This document shows, piece after piece, positions 1 to 9,359 of a DNA stretch of 64,000 bases. The number at the start of each line of letters is the position of its first letter. Position 1 is the stretch's first letter. Location: positions 3,005,501-3,069,500 of the forward strand of contig NZ_CP025263.1 of assembly GCF_002843605.1 (NCBI RefSeq), written 5' to 3'. Both the position numbers and the translations under genes were made by a program. The stretch is from Pseudomonas sp. S09G 359. GTDB taxonomy: Bacteria > Pseudomonadota > Gammaproteobacteria > Pseudomonadales > Pseudomonadaceae. The notes beneath the pieces are model-generated. The model was not told where the DNA came from. It worked only from the letters and a program-made list of their open reading frames with translations, and ran no database searches.

Positions 1-3000
1 AAGTCAGCCGTTCCCCCTATCAAGCAAAGCGCACCAAACGATCCGAAATACAGGATCAGTGTATTTAACCCAAATCGCATTCCTGAATATTCCAGTGCCA
101 ACAATAGTGTCAGGTTTACCTATGACCTGCCCCTGAGCGGGCTCGATTCCGTCGAGATCATCAATGCCTCCCGCGTGCCGACGGCAGACGACTTTCGCAG
201 CTATGGCCCGGCCCCGGCCGCGTCGCACCGTCGAGCCTACAGCCAAGTGTCAGAAGGGCTGGATAAACTCCACCAGCTCAAAGGTATGTCCCAGTACGAG
301 CAGGCGCTGAAGGTATTGCGCCGTGTCAAAAAATTTATTGCGGATCACCCAGATAGCCTATTGAAATCCGTTATGGGAATGCTCAAACAAAAGCTTACCA
401 ACACGATCAATGAAGCTAGCGCGCCTGCGGATTATCCTTATGCCTTTGAACTTATTGAGCAGCAGCGGGCAAGGCTGGCCGCGCAGAACCTGGGGGAGCC
501 CAGAGAGGCCCGGAACAAGGTTTTACAGGGCGTAAACGTCAGGATAGAAAACCATGGCCACCTCAATCTGAACAAGCTCAGGCTGGTATTCACCGCTGTT
601 GACGCCGCGCTGCTCAAGCTTCAACAGCGTGATCCGGCAACGGCGAATTCACTGGGTACGAAGATGGACGTGGTGGTTGCCAACCCCGGCGATCAACCGG
701 AAACACGCTTGTGTCTGGGAGAACCGCCCACCCTGATTATCGGCGACGATTTTTTTGCGCCGCCTTCTCTGGGCGACAACAGCGTCGCCGATCGAATCGC
801 AAACCAGGCCCCAGGCTCTGCCGGTGATCCCATCGTGCAAAAGCAGGCCGCGCTGATTGCCGGCAAACTCGGCATGGTGGGCTACTACAAGGCACAGCCC
901 AAGGCGTTCCTCGCGATGGCTGAAAACCGCGACCCGTATACCGGCGGCGGTCATCAACTGAGCAAACGTGCGCACAGAAGTGCAGGTGATTTCCTCTCGG
1001 AAGCCTTCACCGCTCGTCTCTACGATGGGCAACTCGACAACCGCGCGGAGGCTGGGCTCAAAACGCTGCTGTCACCGCCACCGGCACCGGTTCCCAACGT
1101 CAGGCCGGTTGCAACGCCACTGGCCAGCGCGAGCAGGTCGACCGACGAGGCCGATATCGCACGCTTGCAAAAACTCGATAAGACCCGCCCCCCGATCCGC
1201 ATCGGCGAAGCGCAGGTCAGCCGTGTCGACCTTTACAAGATGGGCGCGAGGCTCGACGGCCAGCCGATTGAAGACGCGCTGACGGCAGACCCGCAGGGGC
1301 GCAAGCTGGCTAGCAGCTTACAGATCGATTACAGCCGCTTTGCGGCGAACCTGAAGGCGGCGTCCAGTGACGTCACTGACCGCGTGGCAAATATCCTCGG
1401 TGAAATCGCGACGAACCGTGACCCAGCCAATCCCCCCTTGATCAGCCGCGCCGACGGTGGGCATGTGCCGGAATCGCTGCAAACGCCCCTGCGCGAAATG
1501 GCGCAGCACGCCGCGGACATGCAAGGGTTGCAGAGCAACAACAAACCGCTGGCAGCGGATTTTTTCTCCTCGGGGTCTACGGATACAGCGGGTGCAAGCA
1601 AAGCCGCAGGGCTGGGGTTTCGGGCCTTCAGCACCTTTCAGGCGCTGCGCAGTGCCGTCGATAACCTGCAACAGGGCAATACCACTGCCGGCGCGATCGG
1701 CCTGGGTGCCTTGGCTGCGGATTATGTCGGCTTGGGTGCAGAAATCGGCTTGAACAAGGTCGCGCAAAAAGCCATCGCGGATAAGGCGCCGTCCATCATG
1801 CGTTTCAAGGCCGGCAGCCTGGGCAAGATGATCGGCAAGGCCGCCGGCGGGGTAGGCCTGGTATTCAGCGTGCCGTTTGATACCTATAACGCCGTCGACT
1901 CGTTCAAGAAAGCCGCCCGCAGCAGCGGCAAAGAGGCCCAGGACCACTACGTCAATGGGGCTTTCGCCGTGACCAATGCCGTCACTTCCATCACTCTGGG
2001 CGCTGCATTTATGGCGGGTGCCGGGGTCGCCGGGCCGGTGGGCCTGATCGTGGCGGGCACATTGATGGTTGCGCAGTCGATTTATTCAGCCGTGCGCACC
2101 GTCGAGGACATCGATAAACATACATCGCTGTCAGGTGTGCAGAAATTCACGCTCGGCATGCAGTCATTCCTGGGGTTTGAGCCTGGATTCGCGGTGATGA
2201 AACCCTATCTGGAAGCGAAATACGCCAAAGAGTACGCGGCGCAGAACCAGGCCCGTTATGAGGCTTTCCTCAAGGGTGAGGGCAAGGAGTATTTCGAGCG
2301 TGTTGTCTTTGGTTCGACTGATGTAGAGGCCAAACAGACTCCGGGCAAGGTCCGGCTTACGCCCGCGCTCTGGTACTCACCGGTCACGTGGCTGCTGCAT
2401 CAGATCAAGGTACCGGGCCAGGTCCCGACAGTCAGTGCCAAAGGGGGCGGCGATAGCTTTCTCGGCCCTTTCAAATCAATGAACGGCAAGCCGGTTCACG
2501 CTGTAGAAGGCGAGCAGGGCGAACACAAGGCCACGCTCTGGGACATGGGGGACGGCGATGACTGGGTGGTAGGGATGGAAACCAAACCCAACTATTTCTT
2601 ACTCGGCGGTGGCAAAAAAGCAATCAAGGGGGGCAGTGCGGACGATACGGTTGTCATCAACGCCGATGCACGCCAGACCCTGGAGCGCGCCCGACAAGTC
2701 GCGGAAACCGAAAAGGACGGTTTCAGCCCCCGGCAAATCTCAATCGATGGCGGCGGCGGGCGCAATACGTTGACCTTTTCGGGGGCGCTCAGCAGCACCT
2801 ATAGGGAGGGAGGAGAGGATAAAACCGCCCAATACGTAGGGCATGTGATCAACCTCAAGACCCACACCGTCGCGATAAAAACCGAACAGTCGAATACGGA
2901 CGGCGTGAAAAAAATCGCCCACGCCCAGTCATTTTCCAATGTGACGACGGTGGAGAACGGCGAAAGCCTGGTCCAGGGCAATGACGAAAACAATCTCATC

Positions 3001-3432
3001 ACCCTCAATGGTGATAACGATGTGGCTTACACCGGCAAGGGCGCGAACGTGATTGTTGTCAACGGTGGCGCCGATATCTTTGCCGAGGGCGGGTTCAATA
3101 CGTACGTGATCAACAAGCACCATCTGGGTGTGACCATTGTTGATCCGGCCGACAGTGTGATCAGGCTGGACTACAGCGCCGCGCAAGTCGCGGATTGGAG
3201 TGTTTCACCCGAGGGCGATCTGGTGGTGATCCTGTACGGGCAAACTGATCGGCAAACGCAGAAGCTGGTTATCCGGCAGGCATTTGCCAAGGACTCAACG
3301 GACGATAGGGCGCGGCCGACATTTATCACCAACGACGGCCTGCTGATGACGATCACTGCCCCACGTAAGGCTGGCTCGTCCTTGCGAGTGCCCCAGGTGA
3401 ACGGGGTGAAAATTGAAGCAAGCCATTTCTAG
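1..3432 (+). CDS. Large RTX-like / pore-forming toxin-like protein (5' end outside window)
   Basis: The frame is open from the first base, so the true start lies upstream; 1143 residues are visible. A helical N-terminal third leads to a proline-rich linker (about visible residues 358-374). A long Gly/Ala-rich hydrophobic region follows (about 560-700, most hydrophobic at 669-699), then a beta-rich last third with Gly/Asp clusters (GDGDDWVVG at 851-859, GGGGRNTLTF at 917-926, NGDNDVAYTG near 1003) that look like degenerate RTX turns. This order recalls the TcdA/TcdB-type pore-forming region of Mcf/FitD-like proteins. That resemblance is by eye only, so the family call is tentative. I recognise no catalytic motif. 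Secretion signals cannot be judged without the N-terminus. It converges on a second toxin-like gene with only a small Mop gene between them. Confidence 0.6.
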   Translation, partial: KSAVPPIKQSAPNDPKYRISVFNPNRIPEYSSANNSVRFTYDLPLSGLDSVEIINASRVPTADDFRSYGPAPAASHRRAYSQVSEGLDKLHQLKGMSQYEQALKVLRRVKKFIADHPDSLLKSVMGMLKQKLTNTINEASAPADYPYAFELIEQQRARLAAQNLGEPREARNKVLQGVNVRIENHGHLNLNKLRLVFTAVDAALLKLQQRDPATANSLGTKMDVVVANPGDQPETRLCLGEPPTLIIGDDFFAPPSLGDNSVADRIANQAPGSAGDPIVQKQAALIAGKLGMVGYYKAQPKAFLAMAENRDPYTGGGHQLSKRAHRSAGDFLSEAFTARLYDGQLDNRAEAGLKTLLSPPPAPVPNVRPVATPLASASRSTDEADIARLQKLDKTRPPIRIGEAQVSRVDLYKMGARLDGQPIEDALTADPQGRKLASSLQIDYSRFAANLKAASSDVTDRVANILGEIATNRDPANPPLISRADGGHVPESLQTPLREMAQHAADMQGLQSNNKPLAADFFSSGSTDTAGASKAAGLGFRAFSTFQALRSAVDNLQQGNTTAGAIGLGALAADYVGLGAEIGLNKVAQKAIADKAPSIMRFKAGSLGKMIGKAAGGVGLVFSVPFDTYNAVDSFKKAARSSGKEAQDHYVNGAFAVTNAVTSITLGAAFMAGAGVAGPVGLIVAGTLMVAQSIYSAVRTVEDIDKHTSLSGVQKFTLGMQSFLGFEPGFAVMKPYLEAKYAKEYAAQNQARYEAFLKGEGKEYFERVVFGSTDVEAKQTPGKVRLTPALWYSPVTWLLHQIKVPGQVPTVSAKGGGDSFLGPFKSMNGKPVHAVEGEQGEHKATLWDMGDGDDWVVGMETKPNYFLLGGGKKAIKGGSADDTVVINADARQTLERARQVAETEKDGFSPRQISIDGGGGRNTLTFSGALSSTYREGGEDKTAQYVGHVINLKTHTVAIKTEQSNTDGVKKIAHAQSFSNVTTVENGESLVQGNDENNLITLNGDNDVAYTGKGANVIVVNGGADIFAEGGFNTYVINKHHLGVTIVDPADSVIRLDYSAAQVADWSVSPEGDLVVILYGQTDRQTQKLVIRQAFAKDSTDDRARPTFITNDGLLMTITAPRKAGSSLRVPQVNGVKIEASHF

Positions 3433-3457
3433 TGGCATGACCTGGGCGTGGCGATTG

Positions 3458-3490
3458 ATATATCTGTATGGAATAAACAAATAGATATAT
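3458..3490. terminator. AT-rich inverted repeat after the toxin-like gene
   Basis: The 8-base arms ATATATCT (3458-3465) and AGATATAT (3483-3490) are perfect inverted complements 17 bases apart, just after the stop at 3432 and followed by a T-rich stretch. It could end transcription or be a regulatory dyad for the Mop gene downstream; the stem is weak. Confidence 0.3.
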
Positions 3491-3575
3491 ATTCCTTTTA
3501 ATGTTCTGGTCGATGGCGCATTTTGAGGGCCTGCGCATTCGTGCGGATTGACCCAACAGCTAAAGGAAACCCGAC

Positions 3576-3791
3576 ATGACCATTAAAGCGATCAACGTGC
3601 GCAACCAGTTCAAGGGTGTGATCAAGGAAATTCTGCTGGGGGAAGTGGTGTCTGAAATCGACGTGCAAACGGCCTCCGGCATCGTGACTTCGGTGATCAC
3701 CACGCGTTCGGTACGTGACCTGGAATTGAAAGTGGGCAGCGAAGTGATTGCCTTCGTGAAGTCCACCGAAGTGTCCATCGCCAAGCTGTAA
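3576..3791 (+). CDS. Molybdopterin/molybdate-binding Mop-type TOBE protein
   Basis: A 71-residue protein consisting of a single TOBE/Mop domain. Such proteins bind molybdate in the cytoplasm as oligomers and act in molybdenum storage or homeostasis. The family pattern is clear: an N-terminal SARNQ-like stretch (here NVRNQFKG), then VVSEIDVQTASG, then a C-terminal SEVIAFVKSTEVSI strand in which the KSTEV motif contacts the oxyanion. Length is exactly as usual for molbindins. The start is supported by AAAGGAAA shortly upstream. It stands alone between two toxin-like genes and is followed by a degenerate REPIN. A link to the molybdoenzyme NicAB in this window is possible, but the distance (25 kb) gives no real support. 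Confidence 0.9.
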   Translation: MTIKAINVRNQFKGVIKEILLGEVVSEIDVQTASGIVTSVITTRSVRDLELKVGSEVIAFVKSTEVSIAKL

Positions 3792-3792
3792 A

Positions 3793-3894
3793 TGCGGGAG
3801 GGGCTCCCCGATGGCAGTGGGTCAGATAGAGATAAGCTGACTGACGCAACGCTATCGGGAGCACGTCGAGTCGTCGCACCGCCCCTCCAACATG
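3793..3894. repeat. Degenerate REPIN between converging genes
   Basis: The left end starts TGCGGGAGGGGCTCCCCGAT and the right end reads GTCGCACCGCCCCTCC. The two halves therefore resemble different REP subtypes (the GGGGGCTTGC type and the GGGGCGGTGCGAC type), with GCTATCGGGAGC near the middle. It fills the gap between the Mop gene and the convergent toxin-like gene. Confidence 0.65.
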
Positions 3895-3922
3895 CGTGAA
3901 GTCAGGCCCGGTGCGCGCCTGT

Positions 3923-6853
3923 TCAGTCAACGCGTTCGAAGATCCTTGCGATGTCTTCGCGGGAAAATACGCCTTTGCCAGACCCCTCGACCAATTCGAA
4001 CGTACCATCGGCGTTGACGGTAATGCCGGACGAACTGGCGAGCGTCACTTTCGCGCCTGAGCGAGGGTCGAGCAGGTCGCGGATCGGTTGCTCGCCACGG
4101 TACGTTTGCCCGATGGTAGTTGCCATGCCTTGCAGCGAGTCTGAATTGATACCTCCGACCAGGATGACCTGGCTGTCATTGTTCAATGAAGCCCGCAATG
4201 TGTGCATCAGCTGCTGGGTGTTGCCACCGCGCAGGCCCAGTTCCAGGCTGCTGCCACCCAGGTGCATCAGCGTGCGCGTCTGGTAGATGGCGCCGTTCCA
4301 GCCGCTGAGCACCACCAGTGCCGAGCAGTCAGACAGGCCGCGGGTCGAAAGCACGTCGCTGCGTGTGTCCAGCGTTATCGACTCACTCATCTCGACATGC
4401 ACGGTTTTGCTCGGTTTCGGCGGTGCAGGGGGCTTTATCCGGCGGGTCGAGGCGCCCGGTTTTTCCGCTGGCCGGTTGGCCTGCTGGAGTTTGCTCGCGG
4501 CGACGAGGTCTGCGCCCGTGTCGAGGTCACTGCCCAGAAACCGACGGTAGCCGTTCACGAGGCTTTGTTGAAAGGGCCCGCATTTGCTGAACGTGATAGT
4601 GCCGGTCTGCGTCGGGCCTAGCCGTGCGTAGTAGAACTCGCCGACATCCGCCTCCACCACCAGATACGTGTCGGCGCCACTGGTGACGACCACCCCCCTG
4701 ACCTGGCGCTCGTCATCACTGGCGTTGCTGATCTTTTTCAGCCTGACCACGCGCGTGTCTTTGGCCCATGCGCCTTCGGTGCCAGCTGAATACAAGCCGA
4801 AGCCCGGATCGGCAACGATTTTGCCATTCACTTTCTTTCTGTAGGTAATGCGCTTGGCAGTGGTGCCGGGAACCAGCCGAGGCCCGGTATCGGTGTCTAC
4901 CATAATGTGCAGGCGTTTTTCATAGATCACCGTTTTGCCCTTGTTGAGTAACCCCGCTTTTGATGGAAACAGTTGGACATGTTCCATGGCCTGGAGCTGG
5001 GCGGCGGGCATTGGCAGGTCCGCAATACTCTTAGTGAAACATTCATCGCTGCCCCCACGACGCGCGCGCCCACTCGTCGTGGGAGCAGGGCATGTCGCTT
5101 CGAAGCTTTCAAGCGGGTCGTTATGCCCAGCTGATTCGAGGTCGGTCAAAATTCCAGGTTTGTTTTGCTGGTAACGGTAGACCTTGCCGTCACTCACCAC
5201 GTCATAGCCATTGGCGCGTGGCAATGTGTAGGCCGTTTTGCTGAAAGGCTGTCCACGGGCTGGCACCCGCACGTTGCCCACCACCGAGAACAAGGTATTG
5301 ACTGCTCCATCCAGCGCGCTGGCGGTGCCCTCCGTGCGCTCGCGCTGGGTGTCGCCGGAAGCGGCCTTTTCAATGCCCAGGCCAGTCTCTGCAAGGCTGG
5401 TAGCGACGGCGGTGCCGACCACTGCCGGCTCGGCGATCACCGCGAGCTTGCTGACAAGCCCCGCTGCCACTGTCAGGTCGTTGAGCCAGGTGTCCCGGCT
5501 GACTTCACCATTGGACTTGATCAGCACATCCGCATCACTGCTCATGCGCAGTCGGGTAGCGTCCCGCATGGCGCTGAATACATCACCGTGAATGACCTCG
5601 TTGGTGCGGTCGATTACGGTGCCCTCCATCGAGTCCCAGTAGCCTCTGGACAGGTATTTGAAGGACGTGTCCACGCCTTTGTCGGATTGCTCGTCACCGG
5701 TGATGAACGCTTTGACGCCGCTCCAGAAGCCGACGCTGTTGTCTTGCAGGTGCCTTAAGGAGAAGTGCGATTCCATGGCTTTGCGCGTTTTATCGTCACC
5801 GCCTTGGGCGGCGACCCACTCATCCATTTTCGTCAACGAGGCAAACCGCAGAAACGCTGGTTGATGGCCGGGCACGTAGAGTATTTGCACGCCATCACGA
5901 CGGTCGCGCAATGGCGGGAGGGTGCCGTCGTCAGGCGCGGTAAAGCGCAGGATATCGTTGGAGCGGTAGCCGTTGATATCAAACGCATGAACGTGCACCA
6001 CACCCTTTGCCGGGCTCTGGGCCTGTAAGTGCGCGACCGTAAGGGGCTGCTTTCGGTCAAGTGGCACGTTGGCTGCAGCGCCCATGACGAGGCGATAGTC
6101 TTCGCGGGTAAAACGCTGCTCTGCCGGCATCTTGTCACGCTCGGCGGGTGATGCCTGTGTGTAGTTCTTGAGCTGTTGGCGGGCGCGGTGGATAAATTCA
6201 CCTTTCAACGTGGTGCGGTAGTTATCGCCTTGATCGCGCCAGAAACGCGCTTGCATCTGGGTGATGCGCGCCTGGAAATCAGTCTTGCGCGCTTCCTTCA
6301 TGATATCTGACGGCAGCAGCGCAACCTGGTTGTGTGCGCCGTAACCGCCCTTTTTGCTGTGCCCGGCACCTACCTTGTAAACGCCCGCCAGTTGGTCGAG
6401 CACTCCGGGCAGTTGGTCGTGCTCGCTGAAATTGCTCAGCAATGCTTGCGGCAGTGGCTGGGAAAGGCTCGGCTCTTCATTCAGGTGTTCCCAGCCGGTG
6501 ACCGTGTCGGCGTTTTGCGCATGCCGGAAGCGGTTCAAGAACAGCGTGTCTGGATCTTGCTGCGGTGCGCCGAGCTTGGACAGGATGTCTTGCGCCCACT
6601 GCCTGGCCACCGCGCGTGGGTAGGGGAGTGCGGCTTGCACGGCCTGCGCCAATTTCTTGTAGTTGGCCTTCTCACGCTCGCCAGGGGGGACCGCCAGCGG
6701 GTGTCCGAACCCTGTTGTACGCACGGAAGGACGCGGGCTTTGTCTGCTATCTGTCTCATCAACGCGGTATGACGGCCCAGGCGGGAGCGCCTCCCCGGTG
6801 TATGAATCGAAGGGATACACCGGCGTGGCGGTAGACGGACTGATCGCAAGCAT
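3923..6853 (-). CDS. DUF6543 / dermonecrotic-type polymorphic toxin with predicted C-terminal Cys-His deamidase domain
   Basis: A 976-residue protein counted from the ATG at 6853, which has TGGAG at SD distance; the GTG at 6886 has none. The N-terminal half carries the ILYVPG...FLRFASL signature of pseudomonad dermonecrotic-toxin-like (DUF6543) proteins around residues 320-345. A hydrophobic helical stretch at about 466-495 is usual for these proteins and may serve translocation. The last 140 residues differ: GLSDC (Cys843, codon 4325-4327) begins a strand, His864 (codon 4262-4264) sits 21 residues later, and an ILVGG strand follows at about 897-901. This order matches the Cys-His core shared by the CNF1 catalytic domain, BLF1 (LSGC motif) and CheD (GSC...H...VFGG), which act on glutamine side chains. 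Activity and target are inferred. No signal peptide is visible. Confidence 0.7.
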   Translation of the reverse strand: MLAISPSTATPVYPFDSYTGEALPPGPSYRVDETDSRQSPRPSVRTTGFGHPLAVPPGEREKANYKKLAQAVQAALPYPRAVARQWAQDILSKLGAPQQDPDTLFLNRFRHAQNADTVTGWEHLNEEPSLSQPLPQALLSNFSEHDQLPGVLDQLAGVYKVGAGHSKKGGYGAHNQVALLPSDIMKEARKTDFQARITQMQARFWRDQGDNYRTTLKGEFIHRARQQLKNYTQASPAERDKMPAEQRFTREDYRLVMGAAANVPLDRKQPLTVAHLQAQSPAKGVVHVHAFDINGYRSNDILRFTAPDDGTLPPLRDRRDGVQILYVPGHQPAFLRFASLTKMDEWVAAQGGDDKTRKAMESHFSLRHLQDNSVGFWSGVKAFITGDEQSDKGVDTSFKYLSRGYWDSMEGTVIDRTNEVIHGDVFSAMRDATRLRMSSDADVLIKSNGEVSRDTWLNDLTVAAGLVSKLAVIAEPAVVGTAVATSLAETGLGIEKAASGDTQRERTEGTASALDGAVNTLFSVVGNVRVPARGQPFSKTAYTLPRANGYDVVSDGKVYRYQQNKPGILTDLESAGHNDPLESFEATCPAPTTSGRARRGGSDECFTKSIADLPMPAAQLQAMEHVQLFPSKAGLLNKGKTVIYEKRLHIMVDTDTGPRLVPGTTAKRITYRKKVNGKIVADPGFGLYSAGTEGAWAKDTRVVRLKKISNASDDERQVRGVVVTSGADTYLVVEADVGEFYYARLGPTQTGTITFSKCGPFQQSLVNGYRRFLGSDLDTGADLVAASKLQQANRPAEKPGASTRRIKPPAPPKPSKTVHVEMSESITLDTRSDVLSTRGLSDCSALVVLSGWNGAIYQTRTLMHLGGSSLELGLRGGNTQQLMHTLRASLNNDSQVILVGGINSDSLQGMATTIGQTYRGEQPIRDLLDPRSGAKVTLASSSGITVNADGTFELVEGSGKGVFSREDIARIFERVD

Positions 6854-6944
6854 AGACGACGGACTCCAGGGAAATTTCAACAGCACAATGGGCAGAGGGG
6901 ACTGCTATGAGTGATGAAAGCGCCTGCGTGGGTTCCCGACGTTT

Positions 6945-8090
6945 TTAGCGGTTTTGCAGGCTACGCTCCATGCGTTGCAAACCCTCTTCCAGCATTGCCC
7001 GTGGGCAGCCGAAGTTCAGGCGCACGAACTGCTGGCTGTCGTCGCCGAATTCGATGCCGGCGCTCAAGCCGACCTTGGCCTGTTCGAGGAAGAACTGCTG
7101 TGGGTCGTCCAGGCCCAGGGCGCTGCAGTCCAGCCAGGCCAGGAACGTGCCCTGCGGTGCATGCATCACCACACCGGGAAGCCGGTTTTGCACCGCGTCG
7201 AGCAGGTAATCGCGGTTGGCTTGCAGGTACTGCTTCAACGCGTCGAGCCATTCGCCGCATTCGCTGTAGGCGGCGCGGGTGGCTTCCAGGCCCAGGGGGC
7301 TGACGCTGTCAACCATGCCGCAACGGGCGTTGTTGAAGCGCTCGCGGATCTCGGCGTTCTGCACCACCGCAAAGCAGGTCTTCAGGCCGGCGACGTTATA
7401 GGCCTTGCTCGCCGACATCAGGGTGATGGTGCGCTGGGCGATTTCAGGGCTGAGGCTGGCGGTGGGGATATGGCGGCGGCCGTCGAAGCATAGCTCGGCG
7501 TGGATTTCATCGCTGATGATCAACGCGCCGTGTTCCAGGCAGGCGTTGGCCACGGCCAGCAGTTCTTCGCGGGGGAATACCTTGCCCATCGGGTTGTGCG
7601 GGTTGCTCAACAGCAGCGCGCCAGCGCCGTTCAGAGCCTGGTGCAGGGTTGGCAGTGGGGTCAGGTATTCGCCATTGACCAGCTCGAACGGCACTTCGAT
7701 ACGCGGCAGGTTCCAGTGCCCGGGCGCCAGGCGGATCGGCCTATAGTTGGGGGTTTGCAGCACCACCGGCTGGCCCGGTTGCACAAAGGCGTGCAGCGCC
7801 ATGTTGAAACCCGGTTCTACGCCAGGCAGAAACAGCAGGTCTTCCGGCTGCACACGCCAAGCGTACTTGGCCCACAGGTCGGCGATGATGGCCTCGCGCA
7901 CATCCGAGCCGGCCACGCTGTAGCCGAGGATCTGCTGGTCCAGGCGCGCATGCAAGGCCTGCAGCACGGCAGGCGGCGCGGCGATGTCCATGTCGGCGAT
8001 CCACATCGGCAATACGTCGGCGGGGTAACGGTTCCACTTGGTGCTGCCGGTGCCGTGGCGAGGGTGGATCGTGTCGAAATCAAAGCTCAT
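6945..8090 (-). CDS. PatB/MalY-type PLP C-S lyase (cystathionine beta-lyase family aminotransferase)
   Basis: A 381-residue fold-type I PLP enzyme of the MalY/PatB group. These cleave C-S bonds of cystathionine and S-substituted cysteines to give a thiol, pyruvate and ammonia. The group start (LPMWIADMDIAAPP, residues 27-40) is intact. The SNPHNPMG loop (162-169), SDEIH (Asp194) and the PLP lysine in SASKAYN (Lys229) are all present, and length is normal. It lies on the same strand as the LysR gene upstream, separated by a REPIN. It sits at the edge of the sulfur amino acid operon that starts at 9360, so a role in the same sulfur metabolism is plausible. E. coli MalY also represses maltose genes; nothing here supports that role. 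Confidence 0.88.
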   Translation of the reverse strand: MSFDFDTIHPRHGTGSTKWNRYPADVLPMWIADMDIAAPPAVLQALHARLDQQILGYSVAGSDVREAIIADLWAKYAWRVQPEDLLFLPGVEPGFNMALHAFVQPGQPVVLQTPNYRPIRLAPGHWNLPRIEVPFELVNGEYLTPLPTLHQALNGAGALLLSNPHNPMGKVFPREELLAVANACLEHGALIISDEIHAELCFDGRRHIPTASLSPEIAQRTITLMSASKAYNVAGLKTCFAVVQNAEIRERFNNARCGMVDSVSPLGLEATRAAYSECGEWLDALKQYLQANRDYLLDAVQNRLPGVVMHAPQGTFLAWLDCSALGLDDPQQFFLEQAKVGLSAGIEFGDDSQQFVRLNFGCPRAMLEEGLQRMERSLQNR

Positions 8091-8162
8091 GAGGGGCTCG
8101 TGTCAGGGAGGCGGGCAAATAATGGCGCCGATTCTAGCTGATGGGACAGGTGTATGGAGATC

Positions 8163-8258
8163 AAAATGTGGGAGGGGGCTTGCCCCCGATAGCAGTGTGT
8201 CAGGCAAAGCTATTGAGACTGATACACCGCCATCGGGAGCAAGCCCCCTCGCACATTT
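8163..8258. repeat. REPIN, GTGGGAGGGGGCTTGC type
   Basis: Two inverted REP units (AATGTGGGAGGGGGCTTGCC at the left, its near complement at the right ending CGCACATTT) surround a loop of about 30 bases. The element occupies nearly the whole gap between the PatB-like gene and the LysR gene. Confidence 0.9.
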
Positions 8259-8264
8259 GGATTT

Positions 8265-9116
8265 CTATAAGCCCTGGCTGGCACGAATCAAGTCATAGGC
8301 CTTGCGCGCAATCGGGTTGGCCGTGTTCGGACGAATCCACAGGTAATAGGTGACGTCCGGCAGCCGTGGCAGCCCGTCTGTTTCACCCAGCACGCGCATA
8401 TCCGGACCGAGCATTTCCATGCTGCGCGGGGTCACACCCAACCCCGCACGGGTGGCGGCCTTGATACCGATCAGGTTCGACGCCAGGTACGCCTGGCGCC
8501 AGGCAATATTTGCCCGCTCCAGCGCCTCCAGGGCGTAGCGCCGGTAGATGCTCGGCTCGTCCACCAGGATCAGCGGCAGTGGTTCGCTCGGCGAGTGAAT
8601 GTACTGCGCCGAGCAGATCCACCACACCGGCGAGGTGCGCAGCGCAAAGCCTTCCAGGTTCGGGTCGGCGCGGGTGGAAATCACCATGTCGACCTTGCCA
8701 CGGTGCAGGTCGTCCATCAGGAACGGGCTGCGGCCCACGTCTATCTCCAGGCGCAGGCGCGGCGCGGAGCGGGCGATATGGCTGAGGATCGGCGGCAGGA
8801 TGGTGTCGGCGATATCGTGGGGCGAGCCGATGCGCAGCACGCCACTGAGGCTGCTTTCACGCAGGGAATTCAACGCGTCATCGTTCAGCGAGAGCATCTG
8901 CCGTGCATGACGCAGCAACTGCATGCCCGGCTCGGTCAGCTGTTTTTGCCGGCCGCGTTTCTCGAACAGGCTCACGCCAACCTGTTGCTCCAGCCGCTGC
9001 ATATGTTGGGTCACAGACGACTGGGTACGCGCCAGGTGCGTGCCGGCTTCGGCGAAGCTGTGGTGGTCGACCACCGCGATAAAGGTGCGCAGCAGTTCAA
9101 GGTCGAGGGTGGACAT
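8265..9116 (-). CDS. LysR-family transcriptional regulator
   Basis: A regulator of 283 residues from the ATG at 9116; an ATG six bases earlier is possible but less well spaced from GGA. The N-terminal winged helix-turn-helix is clear: LELLRTFIAVVDHHSFAEAG, then TQSSVTQHMQRLEQQ as recognition helix and LFEKRGRQKQLTEPG as wing. A LysR effector-binding domain follows from about residue 88 (GVLRIGSPHD) to the end. It is divergent from the binding protein-led sulfur operon at 9360, with 243 bases between, which is the usual arrangement for a LysR protein and its target. The likely inducer is therefore the transported compound or a product of it; this is inferred from position only. Confidence 0.9.
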   Translation of the reverse strand: MSTLDLELLRTFIAVVDHHSFAEAGTHLARTQSSVTQHMQRLEQQVGVSLFEKRGRQKQLTEPGMQLLRHARQMLSLNDDALNSLRESSLSGVLRIGSPHDIADTILPPILSHIARSAPRLRLEIDVGRSPFLMDDLHRGKVDMVISTRADPNLEGFALRTSPVWWICSAQYIHSPSEPLPLILVDEPSIYRRYALEALERANIAWRQAYLASNLIGIKAATRAGLGVTPRSMEMLGPDMRVLGETDGLPRLPDVTYYLWIRPNTANPIARKAYDLIRASQGL

Positions 9117-9359
9117 GGCCATTTCCAGGGGCAGTTTTACATCAAGGGTGCGAAGTTAAACATTACATATATTTATGTATTGCTGAAAAAGTTTTTTGCG
9201 TGGATCAATAAATATTGGGTTATTCCAAAATGGTAGGCCGTGCTGATACGGCAAGTTATAACGATATGAGATATTTGCATTTCCGTTGGCCTCGCACTCT
9301 CCCTAGCATGCCCCTCCATCAGGTCGGGGTACGCCGATCATCAGCCAGGGGGAAGTCCA
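9117..9359. promoter_or_regulatory. Divergent control region between the LysR gene and the sulfur operon
   Basis: This 243-base gap is clearly more AT-rich than its surroundings. It contains the dyad TACATATATTTATGTA (9164-9179: 6-base arms, 4-base spacer) and the AT-rich stretch CAAGTTATAACGATATGAG near 9251-9269. Either could be a LysR-type binding site or promoter element; I cannot assign exact -35/-10 boxes. A GGGGGAAG ribosome site precedes the ATG at 9360. Confidence 0.45.
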
